Shown: positions 52,025 through 60,880, counted from the stretch's first letter. The stretch is DNA of 64,000 nucleotides from Pseudomonas sp. DTU12.3 (GCF_004124275.1 NZ_CP027218.1:6164501-6228500), one strand, 5' to 3'. Numbers and translations are program-made. The notes: generated by a model from the letters alone, not told the origin.

Positions 52025-52962
52025 TCGTGACCTGCCTCGCCGTAGACCGCTTTGAGAATGTCGTCTGCACCTTGGCTGAGCAGGTCTTCAGCGACTTTCA
52101 CGCCCAGCGCTTCGGCATCGGCGCGCGGAGCACGAGCTTCGGCACTGAGCAGCTTGCCGCCGCTCGGTTCACCGACCAGACCACGCAGCCACAACTGCTC
52201 GCCTTCAAGCACGGCGTAGCAGGCGATCGGCACTTGGCAGCCGCCATTCAGATGTTTGTTGAGGGCACGCTCGGCGGTCACGCGCGACGAGGTATCGGCG
52301 TGATGCAGTGGTGCGAGCAAGGCGTGGATTTGCGTGTCGGCGCTACGGCATTCGATACCGACTGCGCCCTGGCCACCGGCCGGGAGACTGTCATCGACAC
52401 TGATCGCCGAAGTGATGCGCTCTTCGAAACCGAGACGTATCAGACCGGCCGCTGCGAGGATGATCGCGTCGTACTCGCCAGCATCAAGTTTGGCCAGACG
52501 CGTATTGACGTTACCGCGCAGGAAGCGGATCTCAAGATCCGGGCGACGGGTCAGCAGTTGCGCCTGACGACGCAGACTCGAGGTGCCGACGATGCTGCCG
52601 GCAGGCAACGCTTCAAGGCTGTCATAGGTATTGGAAACGAAAGCGTCGCGCGGGTCTTCGCGCTCGCAAATGCAAAACAGACCGAGGCCTTCAGGGAAGT
52701 CCATCGGCACGTCTTTCATCGAATGCACGGCGATGTCGGCTTGATTTTCCAGCAGCGCGGTTTCCAGTTCCTTGACGAACAGGCCCTTGCCGCCGATTTT
52801 CGACAGCGGCGAATCAAGCAGCTTGTCGCCGCGACTGACCATGGGCACCAGCGTCACCAACAAGCCCGGATGGGCCGCTTCCAGACGGGCTTTGACGTAT
52901 TCGGCCTGCCAGAGGGCCAGCGCACTTTTACGGGTGGCGATGCGGATTTCGCGAGAGGACAT
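52021..52962 (-). CDS. hemC: Porphobilinogen deaminase (hydroxymethylbilane synthase)
   Basis: A 313-residue enzyme. Blocks: IRIATRKSALALWQAEYVKA (about 5-24), ALLENQADIAVHSMKDVPM (about 70-88) and the cofactor-binding Cys in LNGGCQVPIACYAV (about 240-253), which holds the dipyrromethane. It polymerises four porphobilinogens, using the product of HemB encoded at 30.7 kb. First gene of hemC-hemD-hemX-hemY. It lies 126 bases after algR on the same strand. A role for AlgR in this transcript is possible, but no site is evident to me. Confidence 0.97.
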   Translation of the reverse strand: MSSREIRIATRKSALALWQAEYVKARLEAAHPGLLVTLVPMVSRGDKLLDSPLSKIGGKGLFVKELETALLENQADIAVHSMKDVPMDFPEGLGLFCICEREDPRDAFVSNTYDSLEALPAGSIVGTSSLRRQAQLLTRRPDLEIRFLRGNVNTRLAKLDAGEYDAIILAAAGLIRLGFEERITSAISVDDSLPAGGQGAVGIECRSADTQIHALLAPLHHADTSSRVTAERALNKHLNGGCQVPIACYAVLEGEQLWLRGLVGEPSGGKLLSAEARAPRADAEALGVKVAEDLLSQGADDILKAVYGEAGHE

Positions 52963-53088
52963 GGATCAATCCGTACTGAATAGATACGGCGGATAATAAC
53001 AGCTCAGCCAAATCCACTTTGACTTGAATCAGAGTCGGCGCGGCCTCCCTGGCCTGCAATGCCCGGTAAAAAGGAGCTGGAGCCCGGG

Positions 53089-53835
53089 TTACAGGCCCTG
53101 CATCATTTTGCGCACACCGGCCACATGCCGACGGCTGACGATCAGCGCATCACCATTGAGACCTTTGAGGAACAGCTGGAAATGCCCCAGCGGCGTGCGT
53201 TGCAGGCGCTCGATGCGGTCACGGGCGACCAGCGCGTTGCGGTGGATACGCACGAAACGCTCGCCGAATTCGTCTTCAAGGGCCTTGAGTGGCTCGTCGA
53301 GCAGCACTTCGCCAGCCTCGTGGCGCAAGGTCACGTATTTGTGGTCGGCAATGAAATAGACCACCTGATCCAGCGGGATCAGTTCGATGCCTTTGCGAGT
53401 ACGCGCGCTGATGTGGCTGCGCGGGCCGGTGCCGCTTTCAGCAGCAGGGCGGGTCAGGGCCGAGAGTTGCGCCCGGTTTGGACGTTCCGCCCGTTTCAGG
53501 GCGTCATGCAGATGTTCGGTTCGCACGGGTTTCACCACATAGCCCACGGCGCTGGCCTGCAGGGCTTCCACGGCAAATTCATCGGGGCTGGTGCAAAACA
53601 CCACGGCGGGCGGCGTTTCTCGTTCGCACAGACGGGCAGCAACCTGCAGGCCATCGAGGCCTGGCATGCGGATATCGAGCAGCACGATATCCGGCTTGTG
53701 GCTGTCGATCAGTGCCAACGCCTCCTCGCCATTCGTGGCGCTGGGCTCCAGAACTGTATAACCCTCGAGCTCGCTCACCATTCGGCTGAGGCGCTCGCGA
53801 GCGAGTGGTTCGTCATCAACGATCAGGACATTCAT
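53089..53835 (-). CDS. algR: Alginate/virulence response regulator AlgR (LytTR type)
   Basis: A 248-residue response regulator. The receiver domain MNVLIVDDEPLARERLSRMV has the phosphoacceptor Asp54 in IVLLDIRMPG and Lys in VGYVVKPVR. A C-terminal LytTR DNA-binding domain follows (IPLDQVVYFIADHKYVTLRH; IHRNALVARDRIERLQRTPL). Length equals P. aeruginosa AlgR. The start overlaps the stop of the algZ remnant (ATGA), so the ancestral coupling is kept although the kinase gene is almost gone. In P. aeruginosa AlgR controls alginate and twitching motility and acts with or without phosphorylation. Confidence 0.97.
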   Translation of the reverse strand: MNVLIVDDEPLARERLSRMVSELEGYTVLEPSATNGEEALALIDSHKPDIVLLDIRMPGLDGLQVAARLCERETPPAVVFCTSPDEFAVEALQASAVGYVVKPVRTEHLHDALKRAERPNRAQLSALTRPAAESGTGPRSHISARTRKGIELIPLDQVVYFIADHKYVTLRHEAGEVLLDEPLKALEDEFGERFVRIHRNALVARDRIERLQRTPLGHFQLFLKGLNGDALIVSRRHVAGVRKMMQGL

Positions 53836-54041
53836 ATTGCGCTGGATTCCTGCGTGAGTCTCGCACAAGGATAGCGTAGACAGGTGAAGTGACGTCCGTC
53901 ACCGCGATCCACGCTAAGACTAGCCCGAGCGCCAAAAAGTGCCGTACGTCGGCCAGCAATATTTGCCAGTGTCCGGGTCGTACCGCTCAAAGCCCGCTGT
54001 TTCCTGCGTTTTTCACGGGGAATGCCGAAGGACAATTGCAC
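53832..54041 (-). pseudogene. algZ: C-terminal remnant of an AlgZ/FimS-type sensor kinase
   Basis: A frame ending in TGA at 53832, which overlaps the algR ATG (ATGA), encodes the tail of a LytS-type ATPase domain: TLANIAGRRTALFGARASL followed by SVDRGDGRHFTCLRYPCARL. The pattern L-x-N-I-x-x-R, ALFG, then a closing beta-strand pair is that of the kinase C-terminus. Only about 65 codons look kinase-like of an expected 350 or so. Upstream in frame (54042-54140) the peptide does not resemble a kinase, and TGA follows at 54141-54143. No H-box or N-box is found before argH. A GTG at 54041 after AAGAGGGGG could still start a short peptide. Nearest to algZ by position; the family identity rests on this tail only. 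Confidence 0.6.
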
Positions 54042-54307
54042 CCACCCCCTCTTCTTATAGTCGGCGACCAGACCTTTGCGCGATCCGCAGTCGCGCCGAC
54101 CCTTATGTCCTACTGTAGACGCTCGTCGGAACGATATTGCTCAATCGAAAAATATCCTTGCGCAAATCCCCCGGGGCCAGCGCCGACTATGACTGAGCAG
54201 ATGAGAAAAAAACGTATCGACCAGTGTCAACGACAGGATTGGCAACCCTGTTATTATCCGCGCCAGCGTTTCACGCCTTTTTTCTTCAAGCCGATACGAG
54301 CGAATTC
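54042..54307. other. Intergenic region between the algZ remnant and argH
   Basis: No gene is visible. It holds the argH promoter region, presumably, and sequence where most of algZ would be expected. I found no repeat at the junction that would explain a deletion. The composition drops towards AT near 54130-54160 and 54205-54215. Confidence 0.6.
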
Positions 54308-55702
54308 ATGAGCACTGACAAGACCAATCAGTCCTGGGGCGGCCGCTTCAGTGAACCCGTCGACGCCTTCGTCGCCCGCTTCACCGCCTCCGTCACTTTC
54401 GACCAGCGCCTGTATCGCCACGACATCATGGGTTCGATCGCCCACGCCACCATGCTGGCCAAGGTCGGCGTGCTGACCGATGCCGAGCGCGACAGCATCA
54501 TCGATGGCCTGAAGACCATTCAGGGCGAAATCGAGGCCGGCCAGTTCGACTGGCGCATCGATCTCGAAGACGTGCACATGAACATCGAAGCACGCCTGAC
54601 CGATCGCATCGGCGTCACCGGTAAAAAGCTGCACACCGGGCGTAGCCGTAACGACCAGGTCGCCACCGACATCCGCCTGTGGCTGCGTGACGAGATCGAC
54701 CTGATCCTCGCCGAAATCACCCGCCTGCAAAAAGGCCTGCTGGAGCAAGCCGAGCGCGAAGCCGCGAGCATCATGCCAGGCTTCACACACTTGCAGACCG
54801 CGCAGCCAGTGACTTTCGGTCACCACATGCTGGCCTGGTTCGAAATGCTCAGCCGCGACTACGAGCGTCTGGTCGACTGCCGCAAGCGCACCAACCGCAT
54901 GCCGTTGGGCAGCGCCGCGCTGGCCGGCACCACCTACCCGATCGACCGTGAATACACCGCGCAACTGCTGGGTTTCGATGCGGTCGGCGGCAACTCGCTG
55001 GACAACGTTTCCGATCGCGACTTCGCCATCGAATTCTGCTCGGCCGCGAGCATCGCGATGATGCACTTGTCGCGTTTCTCCGAAGAGCTGGTGCTGTGGA
55101 CCAGCGCGCAGTTCCAGTTCATCGATCTGCCGGACCGTTTCTGCACCGGCAGCTCGATCATGCCGCAAAAGAAAAACCCCGACGTGCCAGAGCTGGTACG
55201 TGGCAAGACCGGCCGCGTGTTCGGCGCACTGATGGGTCTGCTGACCCTGATGAAAGGCCAGCCGCTGGCCTATAACAAAGACAACCAGGAAGACAAGGAG
55301 CCGCTGTTCGACGCCGCCGATACTCTGCGCGATTCGCTGCGGGCCTTTGCCGACATGATCCCGGCGATCAAACCGAAGCACGCGATCATGCGTGAAGCGG
55401 CGTTGCGCGGTTTCTCCACCGCGACCGACCTGGCAGATTATCTGGTGCGTCGTGGTTTGCCGTTCCGTGATTGCCACGAAATCGTTGGCCATGCCGTTAA
55501 GTACGGCGTCGACACTGGCAAGGATCTGGCCGAGATGAGCCTGGAAGAACTGCGTCAGTTCAGCGATCAGATCGAGCAGGATGTGTTTGCCGTGCTGACG
55601 CTGGAAGGCTCTGTGAATGCCCGTGACCATATCGGCGGGACTGCGCCGGCGCAGGTCAAGGCAGCGGTAGTACGCGGCCAGGCCCTGATCGCCAGCCGCT
55701 AA
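54308..55702 (+). CDS. argH: Argininosuccinate lyase
   Basis: A 464-residue lyase making arginine and fumarate from argininosuccinate. The fumarase/aspartase-superfamily signature GSSIMPQKKNPDVPELVRGK (about 283-302) and the blocks DVHMNIEARL, TGRSRNDQVATDIRLWLR and GFTHLQTAQPVTFGHH are all present. The ATG at 54308 is taken (homologues start near SWGGRFSE); a longer start at 54224 adds 28 non-conserved residues. It is divergent from algR, as in other pseudomonads where algZ lies between. Confidence 0.97.
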   Translation: MSTDKTNQSWGGRFSEPVDAFVARFTASVTFDQRLYRHDIMGSIAHATMLAKVGVLTDAERDSIIDGLKTIQGEIEAGQFDWRIDLEDVHMNIEARLTDRIGVTGKKLHTGRSRNDQVATDIRLWLRDEIDLILAEITRLQKGLLEQAEREAASIMPGFTHLQTAQPVTFGHHMLAWFEMLSRDYERLVDCRKRTNRMPLGSAALAGTTYPIDREYTAQLLGFDAVGGNSLDNVSDRDFAIEFCSAASIAMMHLSRFSEELVLWTSAQFQFIDLPDRFCTGSSIMPQKKNPDVPELVRGKTGRVFGALMGLLTLMKGQPLAYNKDNQEDKEPLFDAADTLRDSLRAFADMIPAIKPKHAIMREAALRGFSTATDLADYLVRRGLPFRDCHEIVGHAVKYGVDTGKDLAEMSLEELRQFSDQIEQDVFAVLTLEGSVNARDHIGGTAPAQVKAAVVRGQALIASR

Positions 55703-55711
55703 AAGCAAAAT

Positions 55712-55806
55712 CTTCGCGAGCAGGCTCGCTCCCACATTTGGATTTTTGCTGAACACAAATTTGTGGCTGACAAAAATCCCCTGTGGGAGCGAGCCTGCTC
55801 GCGAAT
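55712..55806. repeat. REP pair, GTGGGAGCGAGCCTGCTCGCGAA family
   Basis: TTCGCGAGCAGGCTCGCTCC (55712 on) and GTGGGAGCGAGCCTGCTCGC (55783 on) face each other. It lies between the convergent argH and GST genes. Confidence 0.88.
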
Positions 55807-55830
55807 GCGATCTTCAGAGCACCAGAAACA

Positions 55831-56490
55831 TCACTTCTTGGCAGCGATCATCGCCAAAAACGCCGGCATCGCCGCCTCCTTGTCCGCTGCAATCTTCTGC
55901 ACATGCGGATTCTGCTCTAGCCGCTCCAACAACGCCTTGGCCTGGGGCATCTCCGCCAGCAAATCAATCCCGAACAGCTTTTGCCCGACTGCACAGGCCA
56001 GCGGCACGCTGTAGAGGAAATACAAATCGGCAATGCTCAAGCTGTCGCCCGCCACGTACGGAGCGAATTTGCCGTGCCGGCCTAGCGCCGCAAAACCCAG
56101 CTGCAATTCAGTCTTGGTCTTTTCCTTGATCGCATCCGGCAAGGTCATGCCGAAAAATGCTTCGCCATAACAGGCACGCCCCGGCAGCTCGATGTACAGC
56201 TCGATTTCCTTGGCAATCGCCAACACCTGCGCACGCTCGAACGGATCTCTCGGCAGCAGCGGCGAGCCTTTCTGGGTCTGTTCGAGGTATTCAAGGATGA
56301 TCGCGGTTTCGTTGACGAAACCCGCGTCCACGCCCAGTACAGGGACTTTGCCGCGCGGGCTGATGGCCAGTGATTCCGGTGTCGGCGTCGGGTAGAAGGT
56401 GACCTCTTCGAACGGCAGGCCTTTTTCCAGCAGCGCCAGTTTGACCATGTTGTAGTAGTTGCTGACTGAGAATCCGTAGAGCTTGAACAT
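55831..56490 (-). CDS. Glutathione S-transferase family protein
   Basis: A 219-residue GST with an N-terminal thioredoxin fold (MFKLYGFSVSNYYNMVKLAL; SPRGKVPVLGVDAGFVNETA, where the conserved cis-Pro and glutathione-binding ES/ET residues are seen) and a helical C-terminal domain (AQVLAIAKEIELYIELPGRA; LSIADLYFLYSVPLA). The substrate is unknown. The ATG at 56490, with GGAGG seven bases upstream, overlaps by one base the stop of a short hydrophobic frame (see 56490-56596). Confidence 0.88.
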   Translation of the reverse strand: MFKLYGFSVSNYYNMVKLALLEKGLPFEEVTFYPTPTPESLAISPRGKVPVLGVDAGFVNETAIILEYLEQTQKGSPLLPRDPFERAQVLAIAKEIELYIELPGRACYGEAFFGMTLPDAIKEKTKTELQLGFAALGRHGKFAPYVAGDSLSIADLYFLYSVPLACAVGQKLFGIDLLAEMPQAKALLERLEQNPHVQKIAADKEAAMPAFLAMIAAKK

Positions 56491-56596
56491 CACATAGCCT
56501 CCAGGCCGTGCGGGGTGGGCAGTGCCTGTTTATAGATCGTCAAGGCGAATCCCGCCAGCAGCATCACACCGCTGAATGCGGGTAAACTGGCGCCTT
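56490..56596 (-). pseudogene. Possible C-terminal remnant of a membrane protein gene
   Basis: The frame ending TGA at 56490 encodes a hydrophobic helix and polar tail: SGVMLLAGFALTIYKQALPT then PHGLEAM, with TGA shared with the GST start (TGATG). This is how the last helix of a transporter coupled to GST could look. Upstream the frame only shadows the plus-strand gene at 56614, so at most about 30 codons remain. A 24-codon reading from the ATG at 56564 is possible. The family is unidentified. Confidence 0.3.
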
Positions 56597-56613
56597 TCCT
56601 TGAGGAGCCTGCC

Positions 56614-56904
56614 ATGAGCGAGCCGACAGACATCGACAATGACAACGACGAAGAAGAGTTCACCGAAGCGACGTTGATCGAAGCCATCGAGAACCAGATC
56701 GAAAGCGACAACCCGCCGGCCGCCAAAGCGACGTTCAACAAGCTGACCCTGGTCGGCGTTGAGCGGGAAGAGATCCTCAATCTGATGGCACATGTGCTGG
56801 CTTACGAGATTGACGCGATGCTGGATGAAGATCGTGCGTTCAATACCGAATGGTATGAAGCGGCGTTGCGTGCATTGCCAGAGTTGCCACCGGAAAAAGC
56901 CTAA
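56614..56904 (+). CDS. Small acidic conserved protein, 96 residues
   Basis: A 96-residue acidic protein starting at ATG 56614 with GAGGAG 9 bases before. The first 30 residues are Asp/Glu-rich (TDIDNDNDEEEFTEATLIEA), then helical AIENQIESDNPPAAKATFNK, VEREEILNLMAHVLAYEIDA and EWYEAALRALPELPPEKA. I do not recognise the family; similar short proteins occur near cyaA in pseudomonads, from memory. No signal peptide or membrane segment. The stop codon is followed at once by a REP pair. Confidence 0.75.
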   Translation: MSEPTDIDNDNDEEEFTEATLIEAIENQIESDNPPAAKATFNKLTLVGVEREEILNLMAHVLAYEIDAMLDEDRAFNTEWYEAALRALPELPPEKA

Positions 56905-56978
56905 GATCAAAAGATCGCAGCCTTCGGCAGCTCCTACACAAATCCCCTGTAGGAGCTGCCGAAGGCTGCGATCTTTTT
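56904..56978. repeat. REP pair, GTAGGAGCTGCCGAAGGCTGCGATC family
   Basis: AAGATCAAAAGATCGCAGCC (56903 on) with TTCGGCAGCTCCTACA, mirrored by CCTGTAGGAGCTGCCGAAGG (56945 on) ending GATCTTTTTT. It begins at the stop codon of the preceding gene. Confidence 0.88.
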
Positions 56979-57100
56979 TATGGGGACTACACTGGAATTC
57001 GCCTCAAGACAAAATCCCTGATCTGAACACTGGACATGCCGCAAAAGCGGGTTCACCTTAGGGGCGCTGTCGTCTAATTCCTAGAAAGTCTGGAGTCCTT

Positions 57101-57346
57101 ATGTCGCTTACCCCTGAGCTGGTTGCCGAACTGGAAGTCCTCGCACTCTTTCCCCTGGACAGTTCCCAGGAAGGTTTGAAAATCCATCAGACCGCTGCCC
57201 CGAAACACATTTCTGCCGCCAAACGTCTCTTTGAAAAAGACCTGACCGATCAGCCCGACGGCGGTTATCTGACCAGCCTCGGCCGCGACGCCGCACAAAA
57301 TGTGCAAACCGTGCTGACCATTCTCAGAGAGCAGGAAACAGCCTGA
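57101..57346 (+). CDS. TIGR02647-family protein
   Basis: An 81-residue protein of the TIGR02647 family, recognised from MSLTPELVAELEVLALFPLD and GLKIHQTAAPKHISAAKRLF, with FEKDLTDQPDGGYLTSLGRD near the C-terminus. Soluble, no catalytic residue evident, function unknown. The start has GGAGTCCTT upstream. About 195 bases without a gene follow before cyaA. Confidence 0.85.
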   Translation: MSLTPELVAELEVLALFPLDSSQEGLKIHQTAAPKHISAAKRLFEKDLTDQPDGGYLTSLGRDAAQNVQTVLTILREQETA

Positions 57347-57541
57347 TTTTCCCCTGACTTCGCCCACGGGAACTCCCGCCAAGGGATTTCCGCGGGCCTG
57401 CCCGGGCGTCAACCGCCACTGCACGATAGAAATCTGACGTCAAAAAACAAAATCAGCTTAAAAGTCCCGCTGCGCTAAGGCTAAACTGCCTGACATTCCG
57501 AGACCCTCTACGTCCGTGCCTGCGAGCCGGTTTGAGCTGAC

Positions 57542-60385
57542 ATGACGCGCACCCACGAAATCCGCCCCGACCTGGACGAGGGAATAGACCGCAAGGTACT
57601 CAGCCAGCTGCGCGCGCGCTTTCTCAAACTCAATGAAGGCCGCCTCGGCCGCGCACTGGAAGGATTGTCGACGCGCCAGCAAGGCGTACTGACGCTGCTG
57701 CCGCTGTTCTTCCACGTCAATCATCCGCTGTTACCGGGGTATGTCTCGGGCAGTACGCCGGCCGGCCTGTCCAATTATGAGCCGGATGCCAACGCGCTTG
57801 CCGAAGCCCAGCGCCTGACCCGTTCGTTTTCCTACAAGCCGCGCCATGGCAGCAATCCGCCGCGACCGATTCATGGCCTGTTCCTGATGGGCAGCCTTGG
57901 CACGCTGGCGCAGGCCGATCAGAGCGATATGGACGTGTGGGTTTGTCACGCGCCGGACCTGAGCGAAAGCGAACTCGCTGAATTGAGCAAAAAATGTCAG
58001 TTGCTCGAAACCTGGGCGGCGAGCCAGGGTGCCGAGGCGCATTTCTTCCTGATCGACCCGGTGCGCTTCGTCAAAGGCGAACGCGACACTCAGCTCAGTT
58101 CGGAAAACTGCGGAACCACTCAGCACTATCTGCTGCTCGACGAGTTTTATCGCACCGCGATCTGGCTCGCCGGACGTACGCCGATCTGGTGGCTGGTACC
58201 GGTCTACGAAGAGAACGCCTACGACCTCTATACCCACACCCTGCTCTCGAAGCGTTTTATCCGCGCCGACGAAACCCTCGACCTTGGCCATCTGGCGACA
58301 ATTCCACCGGGGGAATTCATCGGCGCCGGTTTGTGGCAATTGTTCAAGGGCATCGAATCGCCGTACAAATCGGTGCTGAAACTGTTGCTGACCGAGGTCT
58401 ATGCCAGCGAGCACCCGCAGGTTCAGTGCCTGAGCCTGCGCTTCAAGAAAGCCGTGTTCGCCAATCAGCTGGATCTGGACGAGCTGGATCCGTACATGGT
58501 CGTGTACCGCCGGATCGAGGAATACCTGACGGCGCGTAATGAACCGGAAAGGCTGGAACTGGTACGCCGCGCCCTGTATCTGAAGGTCAACCGCAAACTG
58601 ACCGGCACCAGCCGCAGTCAGGGCTGGCAGCGCTCCCTGCTGGAAAAGCTGGCCGGCGAATGGCATTGGGATCAGCGGCAACTGGCCCTGCTCGACAGTC
58701 GCAGCCAGTGGAAAGTCCGCCAGGTCAGCGCCGAACGCCGCGCACTGGTCAATGAACTGAACTACAGCTATCGCTTCCTGACCCAGTTCGCCCGCACCGA
58801 GCAGACTGTCAGCCTGATCAACAAGCGTGACCTCAATGTGCTCGGCCGCCGGCTCTACGCCGCCTTCGAACGCAAAGCCGACAAGATCGAGTTCATCAAT
58901 CCCGGCATCGCCCCGGATCTGGCCGAAGACACCCTGACGCTGGTGCAGTCGCGCAACAAAAAGGAACCGGGGCAAACCCAGTGGGGCCTGTACAACGGCA
59001 GCCTCACGGCGCAGGAGTGGGAACACTTCGCGCCGATCAAGCGCAGCCGCGAGTTGCTCGAACTGCTGACCTGGTGCCATCGCAACGGCGTGATCGACAG
59101 CAGCACCCGCCTGGCGCTGCATCCCGGCACCAGCGACCTGAGTGAGTTCGAGTTGTTCAACCTGCTCGGCAGCCTGCAACAGTGCATCGCCCTGCCCTTG
59201 CCCACCGTGTCCGAAGAGCCGCTGCTGCGCGCCGCCGTGCCGAGCGAAGTGCTGATACTGGTCAACGTCGGTGTCGACCCGCTCAAGCATCACCGCGACC
59301 TGAACATCCTGATGACCACCGAGCGCACGGACTCGCTGAGCTACGCCGGTGTACGCGAAAATCTGGTGCTGACGCTGGATCAGGTCACGCTCAACAGCTG
59401 GAATGAAGTGCTGGTCAACCGCTTCGACGGGCCGCACGCCCTGCTCGACTGCCTGCGCGATTACCTCAACAACCTGCCACGCGGGCCGTTGCAGCCGTCG
59501 CTTAAGGTGCGTTGCTTCTGCCACAACCGCGCGCAATTCATTGCCCGGCGCGTCGAGGAAATCGTCGATACCGCGCAGAACCTGTTGCTCAGCGACTTGA
59601 ATCACCGCTACCTGATCCAGGTGCAGCAGCACTATCACGTGCTGGAGTTGGTGCCGGGCCAGGTCAACCACGTTGCCCTCGCCACCCTGCCGGCGCTGCT
59701 CGATTACCTCGGCGAAGAACAGCCGCGCTACAGCCCGCTGCACCTGGACCCGATGGCGCTGGAAGAACACGACCTCGCGCTGATCCTGCCGATGGGTCAG
59801 CCGGAATGCATTCAGGTGTTCTACCGCATCACCGAGCAGCAGGCCGAGCTGTATGTGCTGGATGAGTTCAACGCGTTGTGGCTGCAACAATTGCCGTACC
59901 ACGATGAACAGAGTTTGTTGGTACCGCTGCAGCGCTTTTTGCAATCGATCCTGTTCCGCCGCGAAGCCGTGCTGCCGATGGACGCCGGCCCCGAGGGTCG
60001 CCTCGAAACTTTGTATTACCAGTTATTGCCTTCCGGCCCGGGGCGTGCGCGCCGGGTCGAAGCGCGACCAGCACCGCAGACGCCGGTGAACAAGCCGTTT
60101 TATGACGTGCAGGCGATCGTCGGCAAAGCCGCACCGGGGGAAGTGCAAGTCACCTTGTATTGCAATCAACGGGAATTCAGCGAGCTGGAACATGGCGACC
60201 AGCTGTTCAGCGTGGTCGCCAGGGAGATCGTCGAGCAGCGCCGCGAAAGCGAACGCTATCGCTGCTACATCACCGACCTCGACCTTTCGGGCCTGCTCGG
60301 TGACGGGCAAAGTTCAAGCAATCTGTATCTGCGCTACAAGGCTGACCTGGAGCGCGCTCTGAACGAGGCACTCGAACAGGTCTGA
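57542..60385 (+). CDS. cyaA: Class I adenylate cyclase CyaA
   Basis: A 947-residue class I cyclase making cAMP from ATP. N-terminal catalytic region: HGLFLMGSLGTLAQADQSDM (about 104-123, where Gly-Ser and the Asp pair of the nucleotidyltransferase-like centre lie, with DMDVWVCH) and WWLVPVYEENAYDLYTHTLL. The remaining part is the regulatory domain that in E. coli responds to sugar-system EIIA; ends EHGDQLFSVVAREIVEQRRE. Longer than E. coli (848). It supplies cAMP for Vfr/Crp. Convergent with rnk, 7 bases apart. Confidence 0.95.
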   Translation: MTRTHEIRPDLDEGIDRKVLSQLRARFLKLNEGRLGRALEGLSTRQQGVLTLLPLFFHVNHPLLPGYVSGSTPAGLSNYEPDANALAEAQRLTRSFSYKPRHGSNPPRPIHGLFLMGSLGTLAQADQSDMDVWVCHAPDLSESELAELSKKCQLLETWAASQGAEAHFFLIDPVRFVKGERDTQLSSENCGTTQHYLLLDEFYRTAIWLAGRTPIWWLVPVYEENAYDLYTHTLLSKRFIRADETLDLGHLATIPPGEFIGAGLWQLFKGIESPYKSVLKLLLTEVYASEHPQVQCLSLRFKKAVFANQLDLDELDPYMVVYRRIEEYLTARNEPERLELVRRALYLKVNRKLTGTSRSQGWQRSLLEKLAGEWHWDQRQLALLDSRSQWKVRQVSAERRALVNELNYSYRFLTQFARTEQTVSLINKRDLNVLGRRLYAAFERKADKIEFINPGIAPDLAEDTLTLVQSRNKKEPGQTQWGLYNGSLTAQEWEHFAPIKRSRELLELLTWCHRNGVIDSSTRLALHPGTSDLSEFELFNLLGSLQQCIALPLPTVSEEPLLRAAVPSEVLILVNVGVDPLKHHRDLNILMTTERTDSLSYAGVRENLVLTLDQVTLNSWNEVLVNRFDGPHALLDCLRDYLNNLPRGPLQPSLKVRCFCHNRAQFIARRVEEIVDTAQNLLLSDLNHRYLIQVQQHYHVLELVPGQVNHVALATLPALLDYLGEEQPRYSPLHLDPMALEEHDLALILPMGQPECIQVFYRITEQQAELYVLDEFNALWLQQLPYHDEQSLLVPLQRFLQSILFRREAVLPMDAGPEGRLETLYYQLLPSGPGRARRVEARPAPQTPVNKPFYDVQAIVGKAAPGEVQVTLYCNQREFSELEHGDQLFSVVAREIVEQRRESERYRCYITDLDLSGLLGDGQSSSNLYLRYKADLERALNEALEQV

Positions 60386-60392
60386 GGCGGGC

Positions 60393-60812
60393 TTACTCGC
60401 GGAAATCACCGCCGTTGGCCGGCTGCGACTCGACTTCGAGCAAGGTCAGCTTGAGGGTCTTGCCACCTGGTGCTGGCCAGTCGATGTGCTGACCGACTTT
60501 CAGGCCCAGCAGCGCACTGCCAACCGGTGCCAGAATGGAAATCTTGCCTTCGTCAGCGTTGGCATCCTTGGGATAGACCAGCGTCAGGTGGTAATCCTTG
60601 CCACTGCCTTCTTCGCGGCAATGCACGCGCGAATTCATGGTCACGACATCGGCGGGCACTTCATCGTGGCCGACCACGGTGTCGGCGCGGTCCAGTTCGG
60701 TTTGCAGCGCAATCACGCCCGGTGCAGCCTGATCTTTCTCGTTCAGGCTGTCGATCAGGCGCTCCAGACGTTGCACGTCCAGACGGGTAAGGGTGATGGA
60801 AGGTGCGGTCAT
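60393..60812 (-). CDS. rnk: Nucleoside diphosphate kinase regulator Rnk
   Basis: A 139-residue GreA/B-like protein: an N-terminal short helical stalk (ITLTRLDVQRLERLIDSLNE), DRADTVVGHDEVPADVVTMN, and a C-terminal FKBP-like domain (KISILAPVGSALLGLKVGQH; IDWPAPGGKTLKLTLLEV). Rnk binds RNA polymerase near the secondary channel, and in Pseudomonas influences nucleoside diphosphate kinase and, indirectly, alginate levels. The ATG at 60812 is the family start; an extra ten upstream codons are not conserved. The terminator at 60843-60880 ends upstream transcription just before it, so it needs its own promoter in about 30 bases, or readthrough. Confidence 0.9.
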   Translation of the reverse strand: MTAPSITLTRLDVQRLERLIDSLNEKDQAAPGVIALQTELDRADTVVGHDEVPADVVTMNSRVHCREEGSGKDYHLTLVYPKDANADEGKISILAPVGSALLGLKVGQHIDWPAPGGKTLKLTLLEVESQPANGGDFRE

Positions 60813-60842
60813 GATCCGGGCAGACTCCTTTCTTCTGCACAC

Positions 60843-60880
60843 AAAAAAAGCAAAACCCCGCCAAAAAAGACGGGGTTTTC
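60843..60880 (-). terminator. Terminator of the cyaY-DUF1289 operon
   Basis: On the minus strand AAAACCCCG (60879-60871) pairs with CGGGGTTTT (60860-60852) around a 10-base loop. Then GC and seven T (60849-60843) follow. Confidence 0.88.

Noticed and set aside
53042..53088. Short GC-rich self-complementary stretch between algR and hemC
   Set aside because: CCCGG-type matches with no T run and poor stem; not convincing as a terminator.
57731..59944. A 737-codon minus-strand open frame opposite cyaA
   Set aside because: Same shadow effect; cyaA carries the conserved catalytic blocks.
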